Assembly: GCA_965261535.1 (NCBI GenBank)
Contig: OZ253469.1
Location: 4,588,001-4,652,000 of the forward strand
DNA: 64,000 nt
Direction: 5' to 3'
From: VXNE01 sp965261535
GTDB lineage: Bacteria > Pseudomonadota > Gammaproteobacteria > Pseudomonadales > Azotimanducaceae
The translations under genes and the position numbers were made by a program. Position 1 is the stretch's first letter; the number at the start of each line of letters is the position of its first letter. Below, one piece after another: positions 52,946 through 61,974 of this stretch. The notes under the pieces are model-generated. The model was not told the origin of the DNA and made no database searches. It saw only the letters and a list, made by a program, of their open reading frames with translations.

Positions 52946-53950
52946 ATGCCGAAACCACAAAGCAAGGAGTGGTACGCCGCAGTCGTGGAGGAGGCGATCG
53001 ATCCCGAGCGACCGATCATCGATGCGCATCACCACCTTTGGGAAAGGCCTGCCAGGTTGGGCGCCTACATGCTGGAAGATCTTTGGCGCGACACGGAATC
53101 CGGACACAACATCGAGAAAACCGTCTTTATCGACTGTCGCTCGGGCTATCGACAGGATGGCCCGGAGCACCTGAAGCCTGTCGGCGAGACCGAGTTCATT
53201 GCCCGCGTCGCAGAGGAAAGCGCGGCGCGGAAAGGGGCGGCGACCATCGCCGGCATCGTCAGCCACGCCGACATGCGGCTTGCCGAGGGCGTCGAAGAGG
53301 TGCTGCAAGCGCATGAGGAAGCGGGTCGGGGCCTGTTTCGCGGCATCCGCCATGCGGGGCCGCACGACTCGACGGGCACGCTTTCCAATCCCGGGAGAGG
53401 GCGGCCCTGTCCGTACGGTGAAGACGATTTCCGAGCGGGCGTGCGCAGGCTGGGCGAGCTCGGCTACACCTACGATACGTGGCACTTCTTTCATCAGAAT
53501 CGGGACTATGCGGCCCTCGCCCGCGCCGTGCCGGAAACGACCATGGTCCTCGATCATTTCGGCACACCGTTGGGCGTCGGCCACTATGCGGGGAAGCAGG
53601 AAGAGATCTTCTCGCAGTGGCTGGAGGATATCGCCGCCATCGCGGACTGTCCCAATGTGATTGCCAAGCTCGGCGGTCTGGCGATGCCGGACAACGGTTT
53701 CGGCTGGGACAGGCGGGAATTGCCGCCAACCTCCGCCGAGTTTGTCGAGGCGCAGAAACGGTACTACCTGCACACCATCGATTGCTTTGGGCCGTCACGG
53801 TGCATGTTCGAGAGCAACTTCCCGGTGGATAAGCTGTCCATCGCCTACCACGTGTTGTGGAACGGCCTGAAGAAGATCGTCGCGGATTTCAGCGAGGACG
53901 AGAAGCAGGCGATGTTCTACGGCACCGCGGCCCGGGTGTATCGGCTTTAG
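52946..53950 (+). CDS. Amidohydrolase family protein (TIM-barrel)
   Basis: 334 residues with GGGGAGG before the ATG. PIIDAHHHLWERP holds the HxH-like metal motif; TMVLDHFGTPLG, VIAKLGGLAMP and CMFESNFPVDK are the later barrel strands of the amidohydrolase-2 family (COG3618-like lactonases). The expected substrate is a lactone or a decarboxylated aromatic acid, not further defined. A single gene, divergent from the TPR-gltA pair. Confidence 0.85.
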   Translation: MPKPQSKEWYAAVVEEAIDPERPIIDAHHHLWERPARLGAYMLEDLWRDTESGHNIEKTVFIDCRSGYRQDGPEHLKPVGETEFIARVAEESAARKGAATIAGIVSHADMRLAEGVEEVLQAHEEAGRGLFRGIRHAGPHDSTGTLSNPGRGRPCPYGEDDFRAGVRRLGELGYTYDTWHFFHQNRDYAALARAVPETTMVLDHFGTPLGVGHYAGKQEEIFSQWLEDIAAIADCPNVIAKLGGLAMPDNGFGWDRRELPPTSAEFVEAQKRYYLHTIDCFGPSRCMFESNFPVDKLSIAYHVLWNGLKKIVADFSEDEKQAMFYGTAARVYRL

Positions 53951-54048
53951 GCCGATGGAAGCTTGGGGGCGTCAGGAGACCGCGCGTGCCGCAGCATTGT
54001 CGCCGCACATGGCCTGCACCGCGAGGACTTCTGAAAACCGAATGCAAA

Positions 54049-54108
54049 TGATTGAAACCAAATGACATTCGGTCACTCGATGGTCGGTTTAGTGAAATAT
54101 GCGGGCTA
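54049..54108. mobile_element. Solo end of the 375-bp-type element, upstream of sdhC
   Basis: These 60 bases match the right end of the element at 11594-11653 at 48 of 60 positions and end in AGTGAAATATGCGGGCTA. No matching left end is seen nearby. The remnant stops about 100 bases before the likely sdhC start, so the sdh promoter may lie in or beside it. Confidence 0.65.
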
Positions 54109-54210
54109 CACTGTTATTTTCGCTTCAAAGAGGTTCGCAACGCGGGGATCATATGGCGGGCGGTTGCGCGGCGATTGTCGCGCCGATACGTAGCGGAAAC
54201 GGTGGGCGTA

Positions 54211-54582
54211 GTGGCCGCTGATCGCCCCATCGATCTCTCGCCGACGAGTTTCCTTCCGGTCACGGCGGTCGCGTCGATCACGCACCGCATCGCGGGCGCG
54301 ATGCTCTTCGTCGGCGCGGGATACCTGATTTATCTGCTCGACCTGGCCCTGGAGTCGGAAACGGGTTTTGCCGAGGCGCGGGCGCTGCTTGAAGCGCTGC
54401 CAGGCAAGATCGCCCTGTGGGCGGCGCTGGTCGCATTGAGCTATCACCTGCTGGCCGGCATCAAGCATCTGCTGCTCGATTTTCATGTCGGCGATTCGTT
54501 GGCGGGCGGCCGCAGGGGCTCGTGGCTCGTGCTCGTCCTGTCCGCGCTCGGGGCGATTGGCCTCGGAGTGTGGCTGTGGTAA
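54211..54582 (+). CDS. sdhC: Succinate dehydrogenase cytochrome b556 subunit
   Basis: 123 residues from a GTG at 54211 (GTG 54202 also possible); the longer frame upstream runs into the element remnant. Three membrane segments are seen. RPIDLSPTSFLPVTAVASITHRIAG carries the quinone-site Ser and Arg, and the heme ligand His lies in SYHLLAGIKHLLLD. It anchors the complex in the membrane. The stop overlaps the sdhD ATG by one base. First gene of the sdhCDAB-sucAB-lpdA cluster. Confidence 0.92.
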   Translation: MAADRPIDLSPTSFLPVTAVASITHRIAGAMLFVGAGYLIYLLDLALESETGFAEARALLEALPGKIALWAALVALSYHLLAGIKHLLLDFHVGDSLAGGRRGSWLVLVLSALGAIGLGVWLW

Positions 54583-54947
54583 TGAACGTCGCGAGCTTTG
54601 GTCGCAGCGGATTGTCCGATTTTCTCGCGCAGCGCGTTACGGCGGTGATTCTGGGACTGTTCGCCCTTTGCGTCGCTGGCTGGTTCGCCGTCAACCCGGG
54701 CGCGGGACACGTCGAACTGGTGCGCTATTTCGGCAGTCCCCCGATGATGGTCTTTTCGTTGCTTGCCGTCGCTTCGCTCATCGCGCACGCGTGGATCGGC
54801 ATGTGGACCATCGGTACGGACTATCTGCGACCGCACTACTTCGGCCGCTTCGCGACAGTCGTTCGCTTTGCCTACCAAATGGCCATCGGACTGGTGCTCT
54901 TTACGTACGGGGTATGGGCGTTTGCGGTGATCTGGAGATTCGCTTGA
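54582..54947 (+). CDS. sdhD: Succinate dehydrogenase membrane anchor subunit
   Basis: 121 residues with three hydrophobic segments (FLAQRVTAVILGLFALCVAGWF, MMVFSLLAVASLIAHAWIGMW, FAYQMAIGLVLFTYGVWAF). HAWIGMWTIGTDYLRP contains the conserved His and the Asp-Tyr of the quinone site. Overlaps sdhC by one base and sdhA by four (TTGA). Low sequence conservation is normal for this subunit; position and topology make the call secure. Confidence 0.92.
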   Translation: MNVASFGRSGLSDFLAQRVTAVILGLFALCVAGWFAVNPGAGHVELVRYFGSPPMMVFSLLAVASLIAHAWIGMWTIGTDYLRPHYFGRFATVVRFAYQMAIGLVLFTYGVWAFAVIWRFA

Positions 54948-56719
54948 CGCGTTTGCGGGTACTGGAATTCGACGGCGTCATCATCGGCGGCGGCGGCGCC
55001 GGCATGCGCGCCGGTCTGCAACTCGCGGAATCGGGCTTCAACACGGCTGTGCTTTCCAAGGTATTTCCGACCCGTTCGCACACCGTTTCCGCCCAGGGAG
55101 GCATCACCTGCGCCATAGGCAGCGACGATCCGGACGACGATTGGCGCTGGCACATGTATGACACGGTCAAAGGGTCGGACTACATCGGCGACCAGGACGC
55201 GATCGAGTTCATGTGTTCCACGGGTCCGCGGGCCGTCTACGAGCTCGAGCACATGGGCTTGCCGTTTTCGCGCAACGAGGACGGCCGCATATACCAGCGG
55301 CCGTTCGGCGGCCAGTCGAAGGACTTCGGCAGGGGCGGCCAGGCTTCGCGCACATGCGCGGCGGCGGACCGGACGGGACATGCGCTGCTGCACACGCTGT
55401 ATCAGGCGAACATCCGCGCGGAAACGGTATTCCTGTCGGAGTGGTTCGCCGTCGATCTGGTCAAGAACCAGGACGATGTCGTCGTCGGGGCCATCGCCAT
55501 TCGCATCGAAACCGGAGAGGTGGTTTTCGTCAAGTCGCGAGCGACCGTGCTCGCCACCGGGGGCGCGGGGCGGATCTATGCGAATACCACCAACGCGCAC
55601 ATCAATACCGGCGACGGGATCGGCATGGCGCTTCGCGCCGGGGTGCCGGTGCAGGACATCGAGATGTGGCAGTTCCATCCCACCGGTATCCACGGTGCGG
55701 GGGTTCTGATCACCGAGGGCTGTCGCGGCGAAGGCGGGTATCTGGTCAATCGGGATGGCGAACGTTTCATGGAGCGCTACGCGCCCAATGCCAAGGATCT
55801 GGCCGGCCGGGATGTCGTCGCCCGTTCGATGATCATCGAAATGCTCGAAGGCCGGGGTTGCGGCCCGGAATCGGATCATGTGCTGCTCAAGCTCGACCAC
55901 CTGGGCGAGGAGGTGCTGAACAGCCGTCTGCCGGGCATTCTCGATCTGTCGCGCACGTTCGCGCATGTCGATCCGGTAAGGGAGCCCATTCCGGTCGTGC
56001 CCACGTGCCATTACATGATGGGCGGCATCGCGACCCGGGTGAACGGTCAGGCGCTGGCGCGCGACGAAGGCAGCGACGAGGATCGGGCGGTGGAGGGTTT
56101 GTACGCGGTGGGCGAGGTCGCCTGCGTATCGGTGCATGGCGCCAATCGGCTGGGCGGCAACTCGCTGCTCGATCTCGTCGTGTTTGGCCGAGCGACGGGC
56201 GTGCATCTGGAAGAGGTCATGCGCCAGGGGACGAGCGCGCGCGACCCGAGCGATGCCGACATCGAGGCGGCATGCGAACGGTTGCGCCGTTGGGACGCAT
56301 CGACTTCCGGTGAAGGCGTGGCGGAGCTCAAAAAGGCTTTGCAGGAGGTCATGCAGGCCAATTTCGGCGTGTTCCGCACGGAAATGCACATGCGCGCCGG
56401 CATGCGCTCGCTGTCCGACTTGCGCGAACGCATTGGCAATGCCTACCTGGCCGACAAGAGCGCCGCGTTCAACACGGCGCGCCTCGAGGCATTGGAACTC
56501 GACAATCTGCTCGAAACGGCGGAAGCGACGGCCATCGCCGCCGAGGCCCGCACGGAAAGCCGCGGCGCCCATGCGCGCGAGGACTACACGACGCGCGACG
56601 ACGAAAACTGGCTATGCCACTCGCTCTACCTTCCAACCAGCAAGCAGGTGGGCAAACGCGGCGTCAATTTCGCTCCCAACCTCGTCGAACCGTTCGAGCC
56701 GACCGAGCGCAGCTACTAG
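54944..56719 (+). CDS. sdhA: Succinate dehydrogenase flavoprotein subunit
   Basis: 591 residues from a TTG at 54944, chosen because GGAG lies six bases upstream and it overlaps the sdhD stop. GGGGAGMRAGLQLAESG is the FAD motif, SHTVSAQGGITCAIG carries the flavin-linked His, and the active site is in HGAGVLITEGCRGEGGYL and NRLGGNSLLDLVVFG. The C-terminus NFAPNLVEPFEPTERSY is normal and complete. Its stop codon TAG is the target site of a MITE, which now separates it from sdhB. Confidence 0.95.
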   Translation: MTRLRVLEFDGVIIGGGGAGMRAGLQLAESGFNTAVLSKVFPTRSHTVSAQGGITCAIGSDDPDDDWRWHMYDTVKGSDYIGDQDAIEFMCSTGPRAVYELEHMGLPFSRNEDGRIYQRPFGGQSKDFGRGGQASRTCAAADRTGHALLHTLYQANIRAETVFLSEWFAVDLVKNQDDVVVGAIAIRIETGEVVFVKSRATVLATGGAGRIYANTTNAHINTGDGIGMALRAGVPVQDIEMWQFHPTGIHGAGVLITEGCRGEGGYLVNRDGERFMERYAPNAKDLAGRDVVARSMIIEMLEGRGCGPESDHVLLKLDHLGEEVLNSRLPGILDLSRTFAHVDPVREPIPVVPTCHYMMGGIATRVNGQALARDEGSDEDRAVEGLYAVGEVACVSVHGANRLGGNSLLDLVVFGRATGVHLEEVMRQGTSARDPSDADIEAACERLRRWDASTSGEGVAELKKALQEVMQANFGVFRTEMHMRAGMRSLSDLRERIGNAYLADKSAAFNTARLEALELDNLLETAEATAIAAEARTESRGAHAREDYTTRDDENWLCHSLYLPTSKQVGKRGVNFAPNLVEPFEPTERSY

Positions 56720-57081
56720 TGCTCCGTCAAGCCAAAATCTACGGGTATCTGCGGCACTACCATGGAACAAACGTGTCCGTGGAGCGCCAGCGACCGGGGA
56801 CGCTTGTTGCATGGTCGACGAGCGGGGCCGGGCCACGGGCGAAGCCGAAGGCGCCGGCCGTGGGGCACTTTTTGGCCCCTCATAGTTCTCTTGCGAGGGG
56901 GATCCCCTCGCGCTCCCCGGCTGAAGGCTGTTCTCTTGCGAGGGGGATCCCCTCGCGCTCCCCGGCTGAAGGCTCCGTTGCTCCTCCTTGCGTGGGGCCT
57001 GCCACACCGCGTCGTCGCGCCTTGCCAGGAACCAAAAATTCCTCGCAGCTACACGCGCATATTTGGACTTGACGGAACACT
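56718..57081. mobile_element. MITE copy 2, 364 bp, inserted at the sdhA stop codon
   Basis: The ends are AGTGCTCCGTCAAG and CTTGACGGAACACT. CTAG occurs at both borders (56716-56719 and 57080-57083), a likely 4-bp target duplication. It is the reverse orientation of the copy at 18412-18709 and carries two 45-bp palindromic units (56886-56975) plus a GC-rich segment shared with the element at 11280-11654. The first CTAG provides the sdhA stop, and the sdhB ribosome site lies just outside the right end. Confidence 0.9.
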
Positions 57082-57103
57082 AGCAGCTACCAGAGGAGTG
57101 CCC

Positions 57104-57808
57104 ATGGAGGTCAGCATATATCGCTTCAACCCCGAGACGGACAAGTCGCCTCGGATGCAAGACGTCACTGTCGATCTGCCGACGGACAGAGACATGATGG
57201 TCCTGGATCTCCTGGAGATGCTCAAGGCGAGTGATCCTAGTTTGAGCTATCGGCGCTCTTGTCGGGAGGGCGTGTGCGGTTCGGACGGGATGAATATGAA
57301 CGGCAAGAACGGACTTGCCTGCATCACGCCCGTCTCGGAGGTGGGCAAGCGCGGTCGGCTGGTGGTGCGGCCGTTGCCGGGACTGCCCGTTATCCGCGAT
57401 CTCGTGGTCGACATGACCCAGTTCTACAAGCAGTATGAGCGGGTGAAACCGTACTTGATCAACGACTCGCCGACGCCGACGCGGGAACGGTTGCAGTCGC
57501 CGGAAGAGCGGGAAAAGCTCGATGGCCTCTATGAATGCATCCTGTGCGCCTGCTGCACCACATCGTGCCCGTCTTTCTGGTGGAACCCGGACAAGTTCGT
57601 TGGTCCGGCGGGATTGCTCCAGGCATATCGCTTTCTCGCCGATAGCCGCGACACCGCGACGGCGGAGCGACTTGCCGAACTCGAAGACCCGTTCAGCTTG
57701 TTCCGTTGTCGCGGCATCATGAACTGCGTCAGCGTCTGTCCGCGCGACCTGAATCCAACCCGCGCTATCGGCAAGATCAAGTCGATGATGGTCACGCACG
57801 GAACTTGA
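57104..57808 (+). CDS. sdhB: Succinate dehydrogenase iron-sulfur subunit
   Basis: 234 residues; GAGGAG lies five bases before the ATG. The 2Fe-2S cluster is bound by SCREGVCGSDGMNMNGKNGLAC, and the 4Fe-4S and 3Fe-4S clusters by CILCACCTTSCPS and CRGIMNCVSVCPRDLNP. The longer open frame upstream is MITE sequence and not coding. Now 384 bases from sdhA because of the MITE; in most genomes the gap is a few bases. Transcription must read through the element's hairpins or start inside it. Confidence 0.95.
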   Translation: MEVSIYRFNPETDKSPRMQDVTVDLPTDRDMMVLDLLEMLKASDPSLSYRRSCREGVCGSDGMNMNGKNGLACITPVSEVGKRGRLVVRPLPGLPVIRDLVVDMTQFYKQYERVKPYLINDSPTPTRERLQSPEEREKLDGLYECILCACCTTSCPSFWWNPDKFVGPAGLLQAYRFLADSRDTATAERLAELEDPFSLFRCRGIMNCVSVCPRDLNPTRAIGKIKSMMVTHGT

Positions 57809-57915
57809 CCGAGCGGTCATTCTCATGCAATAGACATGCAATGACCAAGCCCACACATGCCGTACATGGCAGTTGTTGGTATTTCATGCGTCCTGGACCA
57901 GCGAGCTAGAGGACT

Positions 57916-60756
57916 ATGGCGGATTCCTTCGTTGAGCGGATGCGCAAGAGCAGCCATCTTTCGGGTGGCAACGCGGCGTATCTCGAATCGTTGTACGAGT
58001 CGTTCCTGAACGACCCGGGCGCGGTCGCCGAACAGTGGAGCGACTATTTCGACGGTCTGCCCCGGCAGCGGCAAACGCCGGATGTGCCGCACAGCGTCAT
58101 CATCGACCATTTCGGGCGACTTGGACGCAACCGCCTGCGGGCGCGGCCGGAAAAGGTCAGCACCGAAATTTCGGACCAACACGCCACGAAACAGGTGCGG
58201 GTGCTGGAGTTGATCGCCGCGTATCGGAGTCGGGGTCATCGTCGCGCGCGTCTGGATCCTCTGGATGTCTGGCGCCGCGCAGACGCCCCGGAACTCGACC
58301 TTGCCTATCACGGGCTTTCGCCCGCCGACCTCGACACCGTGTTTCAGACCGGCTCGGCGCATTTTTTTGACGTCGGAACGGCAAAACTGCGCGATATCCT
58401 GGATGCGCTGGAACGCACTTACTGTTCGTCGATCGGGGTGGAATACATGCACATCGCCGATGCCGCCGAACAACTGTGGGTCTGCCGGCGCGTGGAAACG
58501 GCGCGCTCGAACCTCGCGCTGGACGCGGCGGAGAAACGTGTCGTGCTGGAGCGGCTGACGGCCGCCGAGGGTCTTGAGAAATATCTCCATGCCAAGTATC
58601 CCGGCACGAAGCGGTTCAGCCTAGAAGGCGCCGACAGCCTGATACCCATGCTGCACGAAACGTTGCAGCGCACGGGTGCGCATGGTGTGGTCGAGACTGT
58701 GATCGGCTTGACGCACCGGGGCAGACTGAACGTCCTGGTCAACATCCTCGGCAAGCATCCCGGCGACCTGTTCGACGAGTTCGAGGGGCGTCTGGCGGAG
58801 ACGGCGGCGATGGGCGACGTCAAGTACCACCAGGGTTTCTCCTCGAATGTCGAAACAGCCGGAGGCGAGATGCACGTCGCGCTCGCGTTCAATCCGTCCC
58901 ACCTCGAGATCGTCGCCCCCGTAGTCGAAGGTTCCGTGCGCGCCAGGCAGGATCGCCGGCAAGACTCCGCCGGAGACCTGGTCATGCCCATTGTCATTCA
59001 TGGCGATGCCGCCTTCTCCGGGCAGGGCGTCGTGATGGAGACGTTCCAGATGTCGCAGACGCGGGGATTCCGCACCGGCGGGACGCTGCACATCATCGTC
59101 AACAACCAGATCGGTTTCACCACGCATCGCATCGACGATGCCCGTTCCACCGAGTATTGCTCGGAAGTCGCGAAGATGGTCCGGGCACCGATATTCCACG
59201 TCAACGCGGACCATCCCGAGGCCGTCATGCTTGTCACGCGGCTTGCTGTCGACTACCGCATGCAATACAAGAAGGATGTGGTCATAGACCTCGTCTGCTA
59301 TCGGCGCCGCGGCCACAACGAGGCCGAGGAGCCGATGAAGACCCAGCCGCTGATGTATCAGGCGATCCGGCAGCACCCGACGACGCGGGCAATCTACGCC
59401 GGGCGGTTGGCGGAAGAGGGCACCGTCGCTCCGGGAGAAGCGGATGCGCTCGCTGAGGACTACCGGACTTCGCTCGACTCCGGCGATCACGTCGCCAGGA
59501 GCCTGGTGCACGAACCCGATGCGGAGATGTTCGTGGACTGGCGGCCCTACCTGGGCCACGAGTGGACAACGCCGGCGGACACGCGCGTGGATCTTGCCGG
59601 CTTGCAGGAGTTGGCGCGCAAGGTCAACTCGGTCCCGGACGGATTCGCATTGCACACGCAAGTGCAGCGTCTGCTGGCCGACCGCAAGCGGATGAGCGCT
59701 GGCGCCGCCCCCATAAACTGGGGATTCGCCGAGACCATGGCTTACGCGACGCTGTTGGATCAGGGGCATGCCGTCCGGTTGACGGGCCAGGACGTGGGCG
59801 TGGGCACGTTTTCGCACCGACACGCGGTTGTGTACAACCAGAAGACGGGCGATAGCTACGAGCCGCTGGGACACTTGCAGGAGTCGGCGGACGCGCCGAC
59901 CTTCGAGGTCTACGATTCGCTGTTATCGGAGGAAGCCGTTCTCGCCTTCGAATACGGCTACGCCACAACGACGCCGGGCGCCCTGGTCGTATGGGAGGCG
60001 CAGTTCGGCGACTTCGCCAATGGCGCGCAGGTGGTGATCGACCAGTTCATCACCAGCGGCGAGACGAAGTGGGCGCGGCTGTGCGGTCTGGTCATGCTGT
60101 TGCCGCACGGCTACGAGGGGCAAGGCCCGGAACATTCGTCAGCCCGGCTGGAGCGCTACCTGCAACTCTGCGCGGAACACAATATCCAGGTGTGTTTACC
60201 CACGACGCCGGCGCAGATGTTCCACATGTTGCGGCGGCAGGTCATGCGACCGCTGCGCAAGCCTCTCGTGGCGCTGACCCCGAAGAGCTTGCTGCGGCAC
60301 AAGCTGGCGGTATCCTCGCTGGAGGATCTGACCGACGGTAGTTTTCGCACCGTCATTCCGGAAGTGGACGATCTCGATCCGCAGGGCGTCAAGCGGTTGG
60401 TGCTCTGCAGCGGGAAGGTGTTCTACGACTTGCTGGAGGAGCGGCGCGAGCGGAAACTCGACGATGTCGCCATCGTGCGCATCGAGCAACTCTATCCGTT
60501 CCCGGAAACGGAACTCGGCGATGTCATCGCGCCGTACAAGAACCTGAAATACGCGAGCTGGTGCCAGGAAGAACCGGCGAACCAGGGCGCCTGGTACTCG
60601 AGCCAACACCACATTCGACGGGTCCTGGCGCGGCACGATCTGTCGCTGTACCTGTTCTACGCTGGACGGGTGGGGTTCGCGTCGCCGGCCAGCGGCTATT
60701 TCAGCAAGCACATCGATCGTCAGAAACGGCTGGTGGAAGAGGCACTCATCGGATAG
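57916..60756 (+). CDS. sucA: 2-oxoglutarate dehydrogenase E1 component
   Basis: 946 residues, against 933 in E. coli. GNAAYLESLYESFLNDPGAV is the E1o N-terminal helix, THRGRLNVLVNILGK is conserved, GDAAFSGQGVVMET and IVNNQIGFTTH are the thiamine-diphosphate site, and LLPHGYEGQGPEHSSARLERYLQ is the signature of the C-terminal domain. It decarboxylates 2-oxoglutarate and transfers succinyl to SucB. GAGG precedes the ATG; 107 bases separate it from sdhB. Confidence 0.96.
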   Translation: MADSFVERMRKSSHLSGGNAAYLESLYESFLNDPGAVAEQWSDYFDGLPRQRQTPDVPHSVIIDHFGRLGRNRLRARPEKVSTEISDQHATKQVRVLELIAAYRSRGHRRARLDPLDVWRRADAPELDLAYHGLSPADLDTVFQTGSAHFFDVGTAKLRDILDALERTYCSSIGVEYMHIADAAEQLWVCRRVETARSNLALDAAEKRVVLERLTAAEGLEKYLHAKYPGTKRFSLEGADSLIPMLHETLQRTGAHGVVETVIGLTHRGRLNVLVNILGKHPGDLFDEFEGRLAETAAMGDVKYHQGFSSNVETAGGEMHVALAFNPSHLEIVAPVVEGSVRARQDRRQDSAGDLVMPIVIHGDAAFSGQGVVMETFQMSQTRGFRTGGTLHIIVNNQIGFTTHRIDDARSTEYCSEVAKMVRAPIFHVNADHPEAVMLVTRLAVDYRMQYKKDVVIDLVCYRRRGHNEAEEPMKTQPLMYQAIRQHPTTRAIYAGRLAEEGTVAPGEADALAEDYRTSLDSGDHVARSLVHEPDAEMFVDWRPYLGHEWTTPADTRVDLAGLQELARKVNSVPDGFALHTQVQRLLADRKRMSAGAAPINWGFAETMAYATLLDQGHAVRLTGQDVGVGTFSHRHAVVYNQKTGDSYEPLGHLQESADAPTFEVYDSLLSEEAVLAFEYGYATTTPGALVVWEAQFGDFANGAQVVIDQFITSGETKWARLCGLVMLLPHGYEGQGPEHSSARLERYLQLCAEHNIQVCLPTTPAQMFHMLRRQVMRPLRKPLVALTPKSLLRHKLAVSSLEDLTDGSFRTVIPEVDDLDPQGVKRLVLCSGKVFYDLLEERRERKLDDVAIVRIEQLYPFPETELGDVIAPYKNLKYASWCQEEPANQGAWYSSQHHIRRVLARHDLSLYLFYAGRVGFASPASGYFSKHIDRQKRLVEEALIG

Positions 60757-61974
60757 ATGGCTATGGATATCAAGGCACCCGCGTTTCCGGAGTCCATCGA
60801 GGACGGCACGTTGGCGGCGTGGCACACGCTGCCCGGCGAGGCGGTCAAACGCGACGAACCACTGGCCGATATCGAGACGGACAAGGTCGTGATCGAGATC
60901 GTCGCTCCCGCGGACGGTACGCTGACGGAGATCGTCAAGGCCGAAGGCGAGACGGTATTGAGCGACGAACTCATCGCGCGATTTGAGCCGGGAACGGGGG
61001 TCGATGCGCCGTCCGGAGCGGCGCCGGCTGACGTCGAGGTCGGCATTTCGCCCGCCGCCCGCAAGCTTGCCGAGGAAGAAGGTATCGACATCGCCGAATT
61101 GAACGGGTCGGGACGCGGTGGGCGGATCACGAAGGCCGACGTCTCGCGCGCGGCCAGCGGGCTGTCCGTCGCGGCGCGGGCGAGAGCGCCCGCGGCGAAA
61201 TCCGCCACGCCGCCGGTCCGAGATTCTGCCGCGAAAGCTGCGGCGCCGGTTGACAGCTCGTCGGTGGCGGATCGGGTAGAACGCCGGGTACCAATGACGC
61301 GCCTGCGCGCGTCCATCGCGCGACGGCTGGTCGAAGCGCAGCAGACCGCCGCCATGCTCACGACGTTCAACGAAGTGAACATGGAACCGGTCATGACGTT
61401 GAGGACGCGCTATCGCGACGCGTTCGAACGTGCCCACAACGGAACGCGTCTGGGCTTCATGAGCTTCTTCGTGCGCGCGAGCGTGGAGGCGTTGAAACGG
61501 TTCCCCCTGGTCAATGCCTGCATCGACGGGGACGAGATTGTCTATCACGGTTTCTACGATATCGGCGTGGCGGTCAGCACCGAACGGGGCCTGGTGGTGC
61601 CGGTGCTGCGCGATGCCGATGCGGCGAGCCTCGCCCAGATCGAGGACCAGATCGCGAGCTTCGGTGCCCGGGCGCGCGACAATAAGCTCACCATCGAAGA
61701 CATGTCGGGCGGCACCTTTACCATCTCCAACGGCGGGGTTTTCGGTTCGCTGCTGTCCACGCCGATACTGAATCCGCCGCAAACGGCCATCCTCGGCATG
61801 CACAAGATCGAACAGCGGCCGGTCGTGGAAGACGGTGAAATCGTCGCCCGTCCGATGATGTATCTTGCCGTTAGCTACGATCATCGGCTGATCGATGGCC
61901 AGGAGGCCGTGCGCTTCCTTGTGACGATCAAGGAATTATTGGAAGACCCGGCTCGCATACTGTTGGAGATCTAA
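60757..61974 (+). CDS. sucB: 2-oxoglutarate dehydrogenase E2 (dihydrolipoyl succinyltransferase)
   Basis: 405 residues, the same as in E. coli. The lipoyl lysine is in DIETDKVVIEI (about residue 43), the E3-binding domain in ISPAARKLAEEEGIDIAELNGSG, followed by an Ala-Pro linker, and the catalytic SYDHRLIDGQEAVRFL at the end. The ATG starts immediately after the sucA stop; ATG 60763 is an alternative. The stop overlaps lpdA by one base. Confidence 0.96.
   Translation: MAMDIKAPAFPESIEDGTLAAWHTLPGEAVKRDEPLADIETDKVVIEIVAPADGTLTEIVKAEGETVLSDELIARFEPGTGVDAPSGAAPADVEVGISPAARKLAEEEGIDIAELNGSGRGGRITKADVSRAASGLSVAARARAPAAKSATPPVRDSAAKAAAPVDSSSVADRVERRVPMTRLRASIARRLVEAQQTAAMLTTFNEVNMEPVMTLRTRYRDAFERAHNGTRLGFMSFFVRASVEALKRFPLVNACIDGDEIVYHGFYDIGVAVSTERGLVVPVLRDADAASLAQIEDQIASFGARARDNKLTIEDMSGGTFTISNGGVFGSLLSTPILNPPQTAILGMHKIEQRPVVEDGEIVARPMMYLAVSYDHRLIDGQEAVRFLVTIKELLEDPARILLEI

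Noticed and set aside
56762..57103. N-terminal extension of sdhB
   Set aside because: The extra 114 codons are MITE sequence; the ATG at 57104 has a strong ribosome site and gives the normal SdhB length.
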